This document shows positions 42,836 through 50,579 of a stretch of 64,000 nucleotides of DNA, piece after piece. The notes beneath the pieces were generated by a model. It did no database searches. It was given only the letters and a program-made list of their open reading frames with translations, and was not told the DNA's origin. The stretch is from Methanocella paludicola SANAE (GTDB lineage Archaea; Halobacteriota; Methanocellia; Methanocellales; Methanocellaceae). The stretch spans positions 124,001-188,000 of the forward strand of contig NC_013665.1 in NCBI RefSeq assembly GCF_000011005.1, read 5' to 3'. Each line of letters begins with the position of its first letter. Position 1 is the stretch's first letter. A program made the position numbers and the translations under genes.

Positions 42836-44086
42836 GTGAGGATCGCCTTCTTCGCATGGGAGTACCCGCCGAGGCTGGTGGGCGGCCTGGGCACATACGC
42901 AGAGTACATCACCCGGGAGTACGTGAGGCTAGGGCACGACGTCGCCGTGTTCACGATGAACAACGGCGGCCTGAAGACCAGCGAGGTGGTCCACGGCGTC
43001 TCGGTGCACCGGCCCCTGGGGGTCGACTTCTCAGACCTCCTGAAGGTCATCTCGGACGGCGAGCTAAGGTCGTGGGGAGGCCAGCTGCGCTTTTTCAGCT
43101 CCATCATGGTCAATGACATACTGTGCTGTGCCAAGCTGGCCAACCAGCTCACGAGGGCGGAGGGGGTTAAGTTCGACATGGCCTGCGTCCACGACTGGAT
43201 GGGCGCCATGGCCGCGCCCACGCTGAAGGGCGAGCTATCCCTGCCCGTCGTGTTCCACGTCCACTCGACAGAATGGGGCAGGAGCGGCGGGCGCGGGAGC
43301 AAGGCCGTGGGCGATATCGAGTACCTGGGCGCCACAACTGCCGACGATATAGTCACGGTGAGCTATGCCATGAAGGAAGACCTGGCCGGCCACGGCTGGC
43401 CCGCCGAAAAGATCCACGTCGTCTGGAATGGCATTGACCCGGATACGTATGGCCCGTCTAAAGCCGTCCCGCGAGAAGTCGAAGCGCTAAGGAAGCGCTA
43501 TGGCATCGCGGACGGCCAGAAGATGATACTGTTCGTGGGACGGCTCAACTGGGTCAAGGGCATCATGAACCTGGTGCAGGCCATGCCCGCCGTGCTCAAG
43601 GAGCACCCGGAGGCGAAGCTCGTCATCCTGGGCACCGGGGGCGAGGAGAACGACATCCGGAGCCTCGTGTCACGGCTCGGCCTTGAAAAAAGCGTCGCCT
43701 GCCGGTTCGAGTTCGTTTCTGAAAAGGAGCGTATACTCCATTACGCGGCCTCGGACCTCTGCGTCTTCCCGTCATTATATGAGCCGTTCGGCATCGTGAG
43801 CCTGGAGGCCATGGCCATGGAAAAGCCCATCGTGGTCGGGGCGAGCGGCGTATCAGGCCTCAAGGAGCAGGTGGTCAACTCGGGCCCCGAAAGGACCGGG
43901 GTGCACGTCGACGGGAACTCGCCGGCGGATATCGCATGGGGCATCCTGGAGGCATTAAGGGACGAGGGCCGCATGAAGGCCTGGGGACAGGCCGCCCGGA
44001 AAAGGGTCCTGGAGTACTTCACCTGGGATAAGGCGGCCAGGGAAACGCTGAGCATATACGAGGGGCTTCTGCATGGCCGACGGTGA
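42836..44086 (+). CDS. Glycogen-synthase-like glycosyltransferase (GT4/GT5)
   Basis: A 416-residue GT-B enzyme. The N-terminus AFFAWEYPPRLVGGLGTYAEY carries the GGLG acceptor motif typical of starch/glycogen synthases, and the C-terminal half has MILFVGRLNWVKGIMNLVQAM and SLYEPFGIVSLEAMAMEKPIVV. It is smaller than bacterial GlgA (about 480), fitting short archaeal GT4/GT5 forms. The start is GTG at 42836. It overlaps the 88-residue gene by 14 bases and follows galT. Confidence 0.88.
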   Translation: MRIAFFAWEYPPRLVGGLGTYAEYITREYVRLGHDVAVFTMNNGGLKTSEVVHGVSVHRPLGVDFSDLLKVISDGELRSWGGQLRFFSSIMVNDILCCAKLANQLTRAEGVKFDMACVHDWMGAMAAPTLKGELSLPVVFHVHSTEWGRSGGRGSKAVGDIEYLGATTADDIVTVSYAMKEDLAGHGWPAEKIHVVWNGIDPDTYGPSKAVPREVEALRKRYGIADGQKMILFVGRLNWVKGIMNLVQAMPAVLKEHPEAKLVILGTGGEENDIRSLVSRLGLEKSVACRFEFVSEKERILHYAASDLCVFPSLYEPFGIVSLEAMAMEKPIVVGASGVSGLKEQVVNSGPERTGVHVDGNSPADIAWGILEALRDEGRMKAWGQAARKRVLEYFTWDKAARETLSIYEGLLHGRR

Positions 44087-44339
44087 TAAGCACGACATGG
44101 CCCGCGGGCTGTTCAGGCCCGAGGGCAAGAGCCCTTACATCTTTAACGGTAAGCCGCTCAATAATTTTAATGACCTGAAGGACTACCTGGTCGCCTTCAC
44201 GGGCGCGGAGGCCCTCTGGGTGGCCTCCTGGCTCGAGTACCTGGGGGACGCGGAGACGGCTGACCGCATCCGCCGCAGGCCCCGGGACTTCAAGGACATC
44301 GTCCTTAAAAGGTACAGGGAGCTGAAGCCCTACATCTGA
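44073..44339 (+). CDS. Small acidic/basic protein, unknown
   Basis: An 88-residue soluble protein, not recognised. It begins MADGDKHDMARGLFRP, and its middle FNDLKDYLVAFTGAEALWVASWLEYLGDAETADRI is helical with a KDYL..WLEYLGD pattern; the end is RRRPRDFKDIVLKRYRELKPYI. Translational overlap (14 bp) with the glycogen-synthase-like gene suggests a partner or regulator of it. It overlaps the converging DJ-1 gene by ten bases. Confidence 0.6.
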   Translation: MADGDKHDMARGLFRPEGKSPYIFNGKPLNNFNDLKDYLVAFTGAEALWVASWLEYLGDAETADRIRRRPRDFKDIVLKRYRELKPYI

Positions 44340-44926
44340 GCGGCAGCGGGCAGCCTTTCCTTTAGCAGCGCTAATATTGTCTCGGCGAACTCCTTAGCGT
44401 ACGTGGGCCCCGCCCCCGTGACCACGTTCCCGTCTACGACGACGCCCTCGTTCACGTAGGTCTCGCCGTTCTCTTTCAGCACTTCCAGCGCCCCGGTATC
44501 GGGGTATACGGTGCCCCTGCGGCCCCGCATGATGCCCGCGATAGCGGGTATTGCGCCCGATATACAGATAGCTCCGATGACCTTGCCCTTCTCGTTCGCC
44601 TCCCTGACCTTTCGAAGCAGCGCCTCATTGTGCCACAGGTGCTCCCGGGCGCCCTTCCCGCCGGCGATGACCAGGGCGTTCAGGCTGTCGACTTTGATGT
44701 CCTCGATGTGCAGGTCGGGGAGCGTCGAACCGCCCTGCGAGCCGTATATCGGCTTCTTAGTCGTGCTGGCCGTGAGCACGAAGGCGCCCACCCCCGAAAA
44801 AACGTCCTCGGGCACGAACAGCTCCTCGTCCCTGAACCCCTCCGGGGCCGCGACCAGCACGATCTCCGTGTTATCAAGGCTGAACTCCATGAAGATTACC
44901 ATCGACAGTATACCGGGCCGGGGCAT
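44330..44926 (-). CDS. DJ-1/PfpI family protein
   Basis: A 198-residue class-I glutamine amidotransferase-like protein: IVLVAAPEGFRDEELFVPEDVF start, DIKVDSLNALVIAGGKGAREHL with the strand of the nucleophile elbow, GKVIGAICISGAIPAIAG containing the C-I-S-G nucleophile region (AICISGA), and VVTGAGPTYAKEFAETILAL. The cysteine is conserved, so protease, glyoxalase or deglycase-like chemistry is possible. Start choice is uncertain: ATG at 44926 has AAAGG just upstream, but ATG at 44902 or 44890 is also possible. Confidence 0.82.
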   Translation of the reverse strand: MPRPGILSMVIFMEFSLDNTEIVLVAAPEGFRDEELFVPEDVFSGVGAFVLTASTTKKPIYGSQGGSTLPDLHIEDIKVDSLNALVIAGGKGAREHLWHNEALLRKVREANEKGKVIGAICISGAIPAIAGIMRGRRGTVYPDTGALEVLKENGETYVNEGVVVDGNVVTGAGPTYAKEFAETILALLKERLPAAAQM

Positions 44927-44986
44927 TATCCTTTGGCTTTTATGGAACGGAAAAACGTTAATATCGTTGAGGCCCGATTGTAAATC

Positions 44987-45778
44987 ATGTACTACGGAAC
45001 GCTCGCCGACCCGAAGGGCGACAGCGACATCCTGCAGGAGATCAACTACGCGAAGGATGCCGGCTTCGACTTTCTGGAAATTAGCGCCGAGGGGCCCAAG
45101 TTCACTACCTCGAAGCTTTTATCGCGGGCAGGCGAGATAAAAAAGGCCCGGGACGAAGCCGGGATATTTTTCACCTGCCACACGCCCTGGGGATGGAACG
45201 TGGGCAACCCGTATAAGCCCATTAGGGACGCCACCCTGAGCGAGGTCATCGGCGTCATCGGCTTCGCGGAAGAGGTCGAGGCGAGGCTGGTCACGGTGCA
45301 CATGCACACCCGGTTCGGGCTCTACCACAGGGACGAGATGATCCGCCATATGGCCGAAGGGCTGAGTGTTTTGTGCGACAGGGCGGAGAAGTCCGGCATG
45401 CCGGTCACCGTGGAGAACGTGGACCAGAGCGTCGATGACTTCAAGAAGCTGTTCGAGCTGGAGCCCAGGGCGAAGTTCCACCTCGACGTCGGCCACGCCA
45501 ACATCTCCTGCAAGGGCGGCGCCAACATCGCCGACTTCATCGACACGTTCAAGGACAGGCTGTACCACGTCCACGTGCACGACAACAAGGGCGGCCACGG
45601 CGTCGATGGCGACCTTCACCTGGCCCTGGGCATGGGCAACATCGACTGGCACAAGGTGGTGAACGCGCTCAAAGCGGCAAAATATGATAAGACGGTCACC
45701 TTCGAGGTGTTCTCCAAGAACCGTCAGTACCTGGAGACGAGCCTGGACGTGTTCAGGGGCCTTGCCGGCGGCAGGTAA
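44987..45778 (+). CDS. Sugar phosphate isomerase/epimerase-like TIM barrel
   Basis: A 263-residue AP-endonuclease-2/xylose-isomerase-like TIM barrel. Visible metal ligands fit this family: FLEISAEGPK (E), VTVHMHTRFG (H), VTVENVDQS (E), FHLDVGHANI (D, H), YHVHVHDNKGGHGVDG (H, D, H) and VTFEVFSKNR (E). The reaction is unknown; family members isomerise sugars or process inositol-like compounds. It is divergent from the DJ-1 gene and converges on the lipoprotein gene. Confidence 0.85.
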   Translation: MYYGTLADPKGDSDILQEINYAKDAGFDFLEISAEGPKFTTSKLLSRAGEIKKARDEAGIFFTCHTPWGWNVGNPYKPIRDATLSEVIGVIGFAEEVEARLVTVHMHTRFGLYHRDEMIRHMAEGLSVLCDRAEKSGMPVTVENVDQSVDDFKKLFELEPRAKFHLDVGHANISCKGGANIADFIDTFKDRLYHVHVHDNKGGHGVDGDLHLALGMGNIDWHKVVNALKAAKYDKTVTFEVFSKNRQYLETSLDVFRGLAGGR

Positions 45779-45796
45779 AAGATCGGCCGATACCGA

Positions 45797-46363
45797 TCAC
45801 GTCCATATGGACCTGGCCACGTTCAGGTACTTGATGTCGTTATAGTACTCGCCGTCGTCTCCCCACTCGATGCGCTCGATGGTGATGAGCACCGAAGGGG
45901 CGAGGTCGTGCTTATCGGTCTCAAGGGAGACTACTTTGCGGTCTCCTCTGGCCATATCGCCGATGACAAAGGGCTGCTCTATTAGCTCATTGCCCCCATG
46001 CGCATCAATTATTTTTAGCGTGACCGTCACTTTCTTTGCAGTAGTGTTGCCGTCGTTGGCCAGCTCGATGGTGATGTACTCCTTCTGGTAGTCCGAATCC
46101 TTCGTGAAATTGAACGATTCCAGCCCTTTTTCCCCGACGGGCAGGACCTTCACGTCCGTGCTCATCTGCCTAGCCACCACAGTGGGCGCGGGAGTCACCG
46201 TGGGGGGCTTCGGCGTGGGGGTCAGCGTAACGACGACCGGCGTGGTCGTCGGCCCGGGATTGATGATGTCCTGTATGTAAACACAGCCGCTTGAAGCCAT
46301 CATGATGGCCGCTAAAAGAGTTACCATCACGATCGCCAGTGCTTTTCTCGTGTTTGAACCCAC
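45797..46363 (-). CDS. Putative lipoprotein with Thr-Pro linker
   Basis: A 188-residue exported protein. Starting at GTG 46363 gives GSNTRKALAIVMVTLLAAIMMASSGC, an n-region, hydrophobic core and a lipobox-like ASSGC, followed by a TTTPVVVTLTPTPKPPTVTPAPTVV linker and a beta-rich domain with an immunoglobulin-like pattern (YITIELANDGNTTAKKVTVTLKII). An upstream ATG at 46399 lies inside a TATA box (46398-46404), so it would not be in the mRNA. Function unknown; probably attached to the outer face of the membrane. Confidence 0.72.
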   Translation of the reverse strand: MGSNTRKALAIVMVTLLAAIMMASSGCVYIQDIINPGPTTTPVVVTLTPTPKPPTVTPAPTVVARQMSTDVKVLPVGEKGLESFNFTKDSDYQKEYITIELANDGNTTAKKVTVTLKIIDAHGGNELIEQPFVIGDMARGDRKVVSLETDKHDLAPSVLITIERIEWGDDGEYYNDIKYLNVARSIWT

Positions 46364-46397
46364 CTGTGATCTTTTATGGAAAGAGCACTCCCGAGCC

Positions 46398-46404
46398 ATA
46401 TAAA
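46398..46404 (-). promoter_or_regulatory. TATA box of the lipoprotein gene
   Basis: Reads TTTATAT on the minus strand. Transcription would start near 46372, about ten bases before the GTG at 46363. Because an earlier ATG overlaps the box itself, this site decides the start codon. Confidence 0.5.
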
Positions 46405-46490
46405 CATTGTGTTCTTTCCCCTCCTCGAAATAGTTATTACCGTTGAGCGTCCCTAACTAAGGTATATCGAAATCGACGTGGTGTGGACGC

Positions 46491-47240
46491 ATGACCGAAA
46501 TAAAGAACCGGGCCAGGTTCGGCATACAGGACCTGGACAACGCGCTCGACGGAGGCCTGCCAAGGGGGTCGCTCGTGCTCATCGAGGAGGACACGGGGGC
46601 CAAATCGCAGATCTTACAGAGCAAGTTCATCGCCGATGGGCTGCTCAACAACGAGTACTGCTACATCTTCAACATGGAGCATCCGCCCCAGGCGATCGTG
46701 AACTCGCTCAACGTGTTCGGCCTCGAGCCCGAGGAGAACATCAACAGCGACCAGCTTATGATCATCGACGGCTTCACCGACGCCTTCGGGTGGGGGGAGT
46801 TCGTCTCGAAGTGGAAGTACGTCTGCCACGACCTGGCCAGCATCACCGAGGTCCACGACGTGGTGAAGCAGGCCACGGCCGAGATCAAGCCGTATAATAA
46901 TCTGAGGGGCGTCGTGGACTCGCTGACCACGCTAATCCTGGCCAGCGACTCCGAGCGCTCTATCTTAAACTACATCCACCACCAGATGGCCATCCAGAAG
47001 AACTACGGCACGACCACGCTCTACACGATCCACATGGGGGCGCATCGCCCCGAATTAATTAAAGCGCTGGAGCACATCGTGGACGGGGTCATCTGGATAA
47101 GCAAGGTCGAGGTGGACGACGAGCCCAGGGACGTCATACAGATAAAGAAGCTCCGGGATTCGAAGTACTCATCGCGCAAGTACTTCTTTAACGCGGACGA
47201 GGAAGGCGCCGCTCTCGAAGTGATGAAAAAGCATCCCTGA
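46491..47240 (+). CDS. KaiC/RadA-like ATPase with degenerate P-loop
   Basis: A 249-residue RecA-superfamily protein. The start FGIQDLDNALDGGLPRGSLVLI matches the KaiC family exactly in layout, but the P-loop that follows reads EEDTGAKSQIL instead of GxxGxGKT: the first glycines are lost while GAKS is kept. The Walker B strand reads LMIIDGF, and the C-terminal strands VIWISKVEVDDEPRDVIQIKKLRD are like KaiC. It is therefore likely a non-hydrolysing sensor or scaffold. The next genes are a TPR protein and an MBL hydrolase, separated by a 190-bp AT-rich gap. Confidence 0.8.
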   Translation: MTEIKNRARFGIQDLDNALDGGLPRGSLVLIEEDTGAKSQILQSKFIADGLLNNEYCYIFNMEHPPQAIVNSLNVFGLEPEENINSDQLMIIDGFTDAFGWGEFVSKWKYVCHDLASITEVHDVVKQATAEIKPYNNLRGVVDSLTTLILASDSERSILNYIHHQMAIQKNYGTTTLYTIHMGAHRPELIKALEHIVDGVIWISKVEVDDEPRDVIQIKKLRDSKYSSRKYFFNADEEGAALEVMKKHP

Positions 47241-47432
47241 CTAGTAACTTATCCCCCCGTTATCGGCGGAAAAATTTTCTTTTTATCGAATAATATGTTC
47301 GCATTTTTGTAAAAATAGCTAAAATTATTCTCTATAAAGTGAAACAATCGGTAGTTTAATTATGTATAGTGTTAATATTTTTCTAATATTTGGCGCATGC
47401 GAAATGCATGGCATAAGAAAAAGTGGGGCATA

Positions 47433-48518
47433 ATGAAGGATATCGTAAGAGCTTTGGGCTTGATCACTAAAGGCCTTCTCGTGGACGGCAGGGCTGAAGA
47501 GCCCGGCGCCGAGAAGGCCAGGGCGTACCTGGGCAGACGGGACTACGCCCATGCGGCCGAAGAGCTCAAGAAGGCTATCTCATCTCATCCTGACGACCCC
47601 GAAGCACATTATGATCTGGGCGTAGCCCTCGTGCGCGCAGGTAAGCTGGACGATGCCATGGGATCGTTCGTCGCCGCCATCAAGCTGGACCCCGGGTTCG
47701 CGGAGGCGCATTATAACCTGGGCGTCGTCTTCGCGAAGAAGGGCATGCTCGACGACGCCATAAGGGAGTACAACCGGGCCGCGAGGCTCAGGCCGGACTA
47801 CGCGAAGGCCCACTTTAACCTGGCCCTGGCGCTCACCAACAAGGGCCTCCACGACCACGCGAAGAGCGAGCTCATGGCTGTCGGGGGCATCCGGCGCAGG
47901 CAGGCCCTGGAGCACTACAACAGGGGCGTGGAGCTGGCCGGCCGGGACGAGGCCATACTATCGATGGCCGAGTTCAGGGAGGCGCTCAGGCTCGACCCGG
48001 GCCTGTACCAGGCATATAACAACATCGGCGCAATGCTCGCCCATAACGGGATGATCGACCGGGCCGTGGCCGAGTACGGGCGGGGGCTCAGCATCAACCC
48101 GGACGACCCGGAGCTCCACTTCAACATGGCGCTCGCCCTGAGCGCAAGGGAAGACCACGGCGCCGCCCTGAAGGAGCTCGGCGAGGCCGTGCGGCTGAGC
48201 CCGAACTTCGCCGAGGCCCACTACAGCCTGGGGAAGACCCTGGCCGCGCTCGACAAGCTGGACTGGGCCGTTTCCGAGTATAAGGAGGCCCTTAGTCTGG
48301 ACCCCGGCCTGAGCATGGCCTACTTAGACATGGGCGTTGCGCTCGAGGAGTCGGGGGACCTTGAGGCGGCTGCCGGCGCTTACCGGGACTTCATCAAGAG
48401 CTGGAAGTTCGAGTACGGCGCGCTGTGGGAGTTCGCCGACCGGCGGCTGAACGACCTGGAGAAGGCGCCGGCCTCGCCTCCTGGCCCGCGAAGTATTTAT
48501 CCGACGGCCGCCAAGTAG
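47433..48518 (+). CDS. TPR-repeat protein
   Basis: A 361-residue protein made of about eight tetratricopeptide repeats. Repeated units such as AHYDLGVALVRAGKLDDAMGSF, AHYNLGVVFAKKGMLDDAI and AHFNLALALTNKGLHDHAK have the TPR W-LG-Y-A-F-A-P pattern. It has no signal peptide or membrane helix. The ATG at 47433 is chosen because GGGG precedes it; ATG at 47397 is possible. TPR proteins bind other proteins. Five bases separate it from the next gene. Confidence 0.9.
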   Translation: MKDIVRALGLITKGLLVDGRAEEPGAEKARAYLGRRDYAHAAEELKKAISSHPDDPEAHYDLGVALVRAGKLDDAMGSFVAAIKLDPGFAEAHYNLGVVFAKKGMLDDAIREYNRAARLRPDYAKAHFNLALALTNKGLHDHAKSELMAVGGIRRRQALEHYNRGVELAGRDEAILSMAEFREALRLDPGLYQAYNNIGAMLAHNGMIDRAVAEYGRGLSINPDDPELHFNMALALSAREDHGAALKELGEAVRLSPNFAEAHYSLGKTLAALDKLDWAVSEYKEALSLDPGLSMAYLDMGVALEESGDLEAAAGAYRDFIKSWKFEYGALWEFADRRLNDLEKAPASPPGPRSIYPTAAK

Positions 48519-48523
48519 CGTGT

Positions 48524-49249
48524 ATGAAAGTCACGTTCCTGGGCACGAACGGCTGGTTCGACAGCGAGACGGGCAACACGATATGCACTCTCCTGGAGGC
48601 GGACGGCCGGCACGTGGTCCTCGACGCCGGGAACGGCATCCACAAGCTGGGCAGATACATAAAAAATAAGCCGGTAGACCTCTTTCTCAGCCACTACCAC
48701 TTCGACCACATCGAGGGCTTGCACACTATCGTAATGCTCCCGTTAGAGAGCCTGCGGATATTCGGGATGGAGGGCACGGAAAAGGCGCTCCGTGCCATCA
48801 TCAAGAAGCCCTACACCGTTCCCCTGGGCGAAGGCCCCTTCCCGGTCGAGGTGTACGAGCTGCCCCGGGACAGGGCGAAGGCGCCCTACCTCGAGGACTT
48901 CGGGCTTCTCATGCATTCCGACCCTTGCATGGGATACCGGTTCCGGCTGGGCGGCCTCACGATCGCCTACTGCACGGACACCGGGCTATGCGATAATCTC
49001 ATAAGGCTCGGCAGGGACGCGGACCTGCTCATCACGGAGTGCTCCGAGCTCCCGGGCCGCCACAGCGACCGGTGGCCTCACCTGAACCCGGAGGACGCCC
49101 TCGCGGCGGCGGAAAAGTCCGGGGCAAAAAAGCTGGCGCTGACGCATTTTAATGCTCACTTATACGACACGCCCGGCGCACGTAAAGAGATCGAGCGCTC
49201 GAATAACGGCCTCATCGCGGCATACGACGGCCTTGAGCTCGAGCTTTAG
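48524..49249 (+). CDS. MBL-fold metallohydrolase
   Basis: A 241-residue metallo-beta-lactamase-fold protein of the RNase Z-like / phosphodiesterase type. KVTFLGTNGWFDSETGN begins it, followed by LSHYHFDHIEGL (di-zinc motif HxHxDH) at about residue 62, GGLTIAYCTDTGL with the bridging D, and LALTHFNAH at the end. The ATG at 48524 is used since the family begins with this strand, although the frame is open upstream. It follows the TPR gene by five bases, in one transcript. Confidence 0.9.
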   Translation: MKVTFLGTNGWFDSETGNTICTLLEADGRHVVLDAGNGIHKLGRYIKNKPVDLFLSHYHFDHIEGLHTIVMLPLESLRIFGMEGTEKALRAIIKKPYTVPLGEGPFPVEVYELPRDRAKAPYLEDFGLLMHSDPCMGYRFRLGGLTIAYCTDTGLCDNLIRLGRDADLLITECSELPGRHSDRWPHLNPEDALAAAEKSGAKKLALTHFNAHLYDTPGARKEIERSNNGLIAAYDGLELEL

Positions 49250-49258
49250 CGCTCCGCT

Positions 49259-49603
49259 TTAGCGGATCCTCCTCTTTTGCTTGATCTTAATGATGCCCCG
49301 CCTGACCAGGACGTTGATGGCGTACACGTGGACTAGCGTGGAGGCCAGAATGATGACGAGCCCGATGGCCAGGCTAATCAGCATGCCGCTGCTTTCCGAC
49401 AGCGACGGAAGGATGAGGAAGAGTATGGCCAGGACGATCGAAAAGTAGAGCGCGTTGAAGAGGCTGTAGTACAGTCTTGATCTCTTGTCCCCGTACTCGG
49501 TGTATAAGGGGGACGTAAAATAGTAGATGAGGAAGAGCACTACCGAGCCGATCACGAACATGGTGCCCGTGGAGATCAGGGCGGACGAGACATCCATCAG
49601 CAT
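49259..49603 (-). CDS. Small membrane protein, three helices
   Basis: A 114-residue product with three hydrophobic segments (about 9-30, 50-66 and 72-95) and a basic end (RRGIIKIKQKRRIR). Not recognised. It converges on the MBL-hydrolase gene and lies downstream of the flavodoxin-ferredoxin gene on the same strand with a 37-bp gap, so it may be co-transcribed with that. Confidence 0.55.
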   Translation of the reverse strand: MLMDVSSALISTGTMFVIGSVVLFLIYYFTSPLYTEYGDKRSRLYYSLFNALYFSIVLAILFLILPSLSESSGMLISLAIGLVIILASTLVHVYAINVLVRRGIIKIKQKRRIR

Positions 49604-49640
49604 AAGTTTCTAACTCTCTTTGTTAGTTAATAAGGCTATG

Positions 49641-50489
49641 TCAGGGAACGATATATGCCCGAGCCTTTTCCTCGGGGGTGTCGGCGATGCCCTTGAGCAG
49701 CTTCTTGTATTCCTTGTCCGATATGGGCTGCTCGTATAGCAGCGCCTTGCCAGGGCATACCCGGACGCACTGGTAGCAGCGCATGCCGTCGATGCACTTC
49801 CAGCTGAACTCGGGGTGGGCCTCGCCGGAGGTGATGCTCTTCGTGGGGCAGGATTTCTTGCAGGTCTCGCAGAACAGGCAGAGCTCCTTGTTGAATATTA
49901 CTTTGCCTTCCACCTTCTCGCGCAGGGCTCCCACGGTCTTCTTCCGGGGCTTGCCGCGATTCTTAATGAAGAACGGGTTCGTGCTGGCCAGCGCCTCCGG
50001 CTCGATGCCCTGGCGCTCGCTATGCGCCTTAAGTATCCGCGCGGCGAACTCCTCGCTCCGGGCCAGGTCGATCTCGTTGGGCCGGCCCTCATTGATCTTA
50101 AGCCAGATGCTCTGGGGATAATTATCGAAGGCCTCGACTTTCAGGCCGCCCAGGACCCTGAAGCCCCGCTTCGATAGCGCCATGGCAGCGTCGAACAGGC
50201 TATCGCCGGCCGTGGTGCCCCCGTACGTGGTGAAGACGAAGGCGCTCCTGCCCTTGCCCTTGAGGCGCCGGATGAATTTCATGACGTGAGGGGGCGGGTA
50301 GCCGAAGAACGTGGGGAATCCCACGCCCACGATGTCCGAATCCTCGTAGGCCTCCGGGAAGTCCGCGGCGTCCTCGAGGTGGAGGGTCACGTTGTCCACG
50401 CCTTCGCCCTGGAAGCGTCCCGCTATGGTGTAGGCCACCTTCTCGGTGTTGCCGGTCTGTGAAAAGTACAGGATGCACGCGCTGACCAT
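49641..50489 (-). CDS. EFR1-type flavodoxin-ferredoxin fusion
   Basis: A 282-residue electron carrier. The N-terminal 150 residues are a flavodoxin-like domain (ILYFSQTGNTEKVAYTI, with the phosphate-binding T-x-T/S-G-N-T loop, and FVFTTYGGTTAGDSL), and the C-terminal part has two [4Fe-4S] motifs, CLFCETCKKSCPTKS and CIDGMRCYQCVRVCPGKA. This order is that of EFR1 family proteins. The flavin and cluster sites look intact. A partner oxidoreductase is not visible nearby. Confidence 0.9.
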   Translation of the reverse strand: MVSACILYFSQTGNTEKVAYTIAGRFQGEGVDNVTLHLEDAADFPEAYEDSDIVGVGFPTFFGYPPPHVMKFIRRLKGKGRSAFVFTTYGGTTAGDSLFDAAMALSKRGFRVLGGLKVEAFDNYPQSIWLKINEGRPNEIDLARSEEFAARILKAHSERQGIEPEALASTNPFFIKNRGKPRKKTVGALREKVEGKVIFNKELCLFCETCKKSCPTKSITSGEAHPEFSWKCIDGMRCYQCVRVCPGKALLYEQPISDKEYKKLLKGIADTPEEKARAYIVP

Positions 50490-50579
50490 GGTCGTACCTT
50501 TTTTCCATATAGCCGGGAATAGTATGTATATTTTCCCCGGCGGGTAACCATTATATCGGCTGCCGACTACTAGGATAAT

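Noticed and set aside
46364-46399. ATG at 46399 as start of the lipoprotein gene
   Set aside because: The ATG overlaps the TATA box at 46398-46404; transcription must begin downstream, and GTG at 46363 gives a proper signal peptide.
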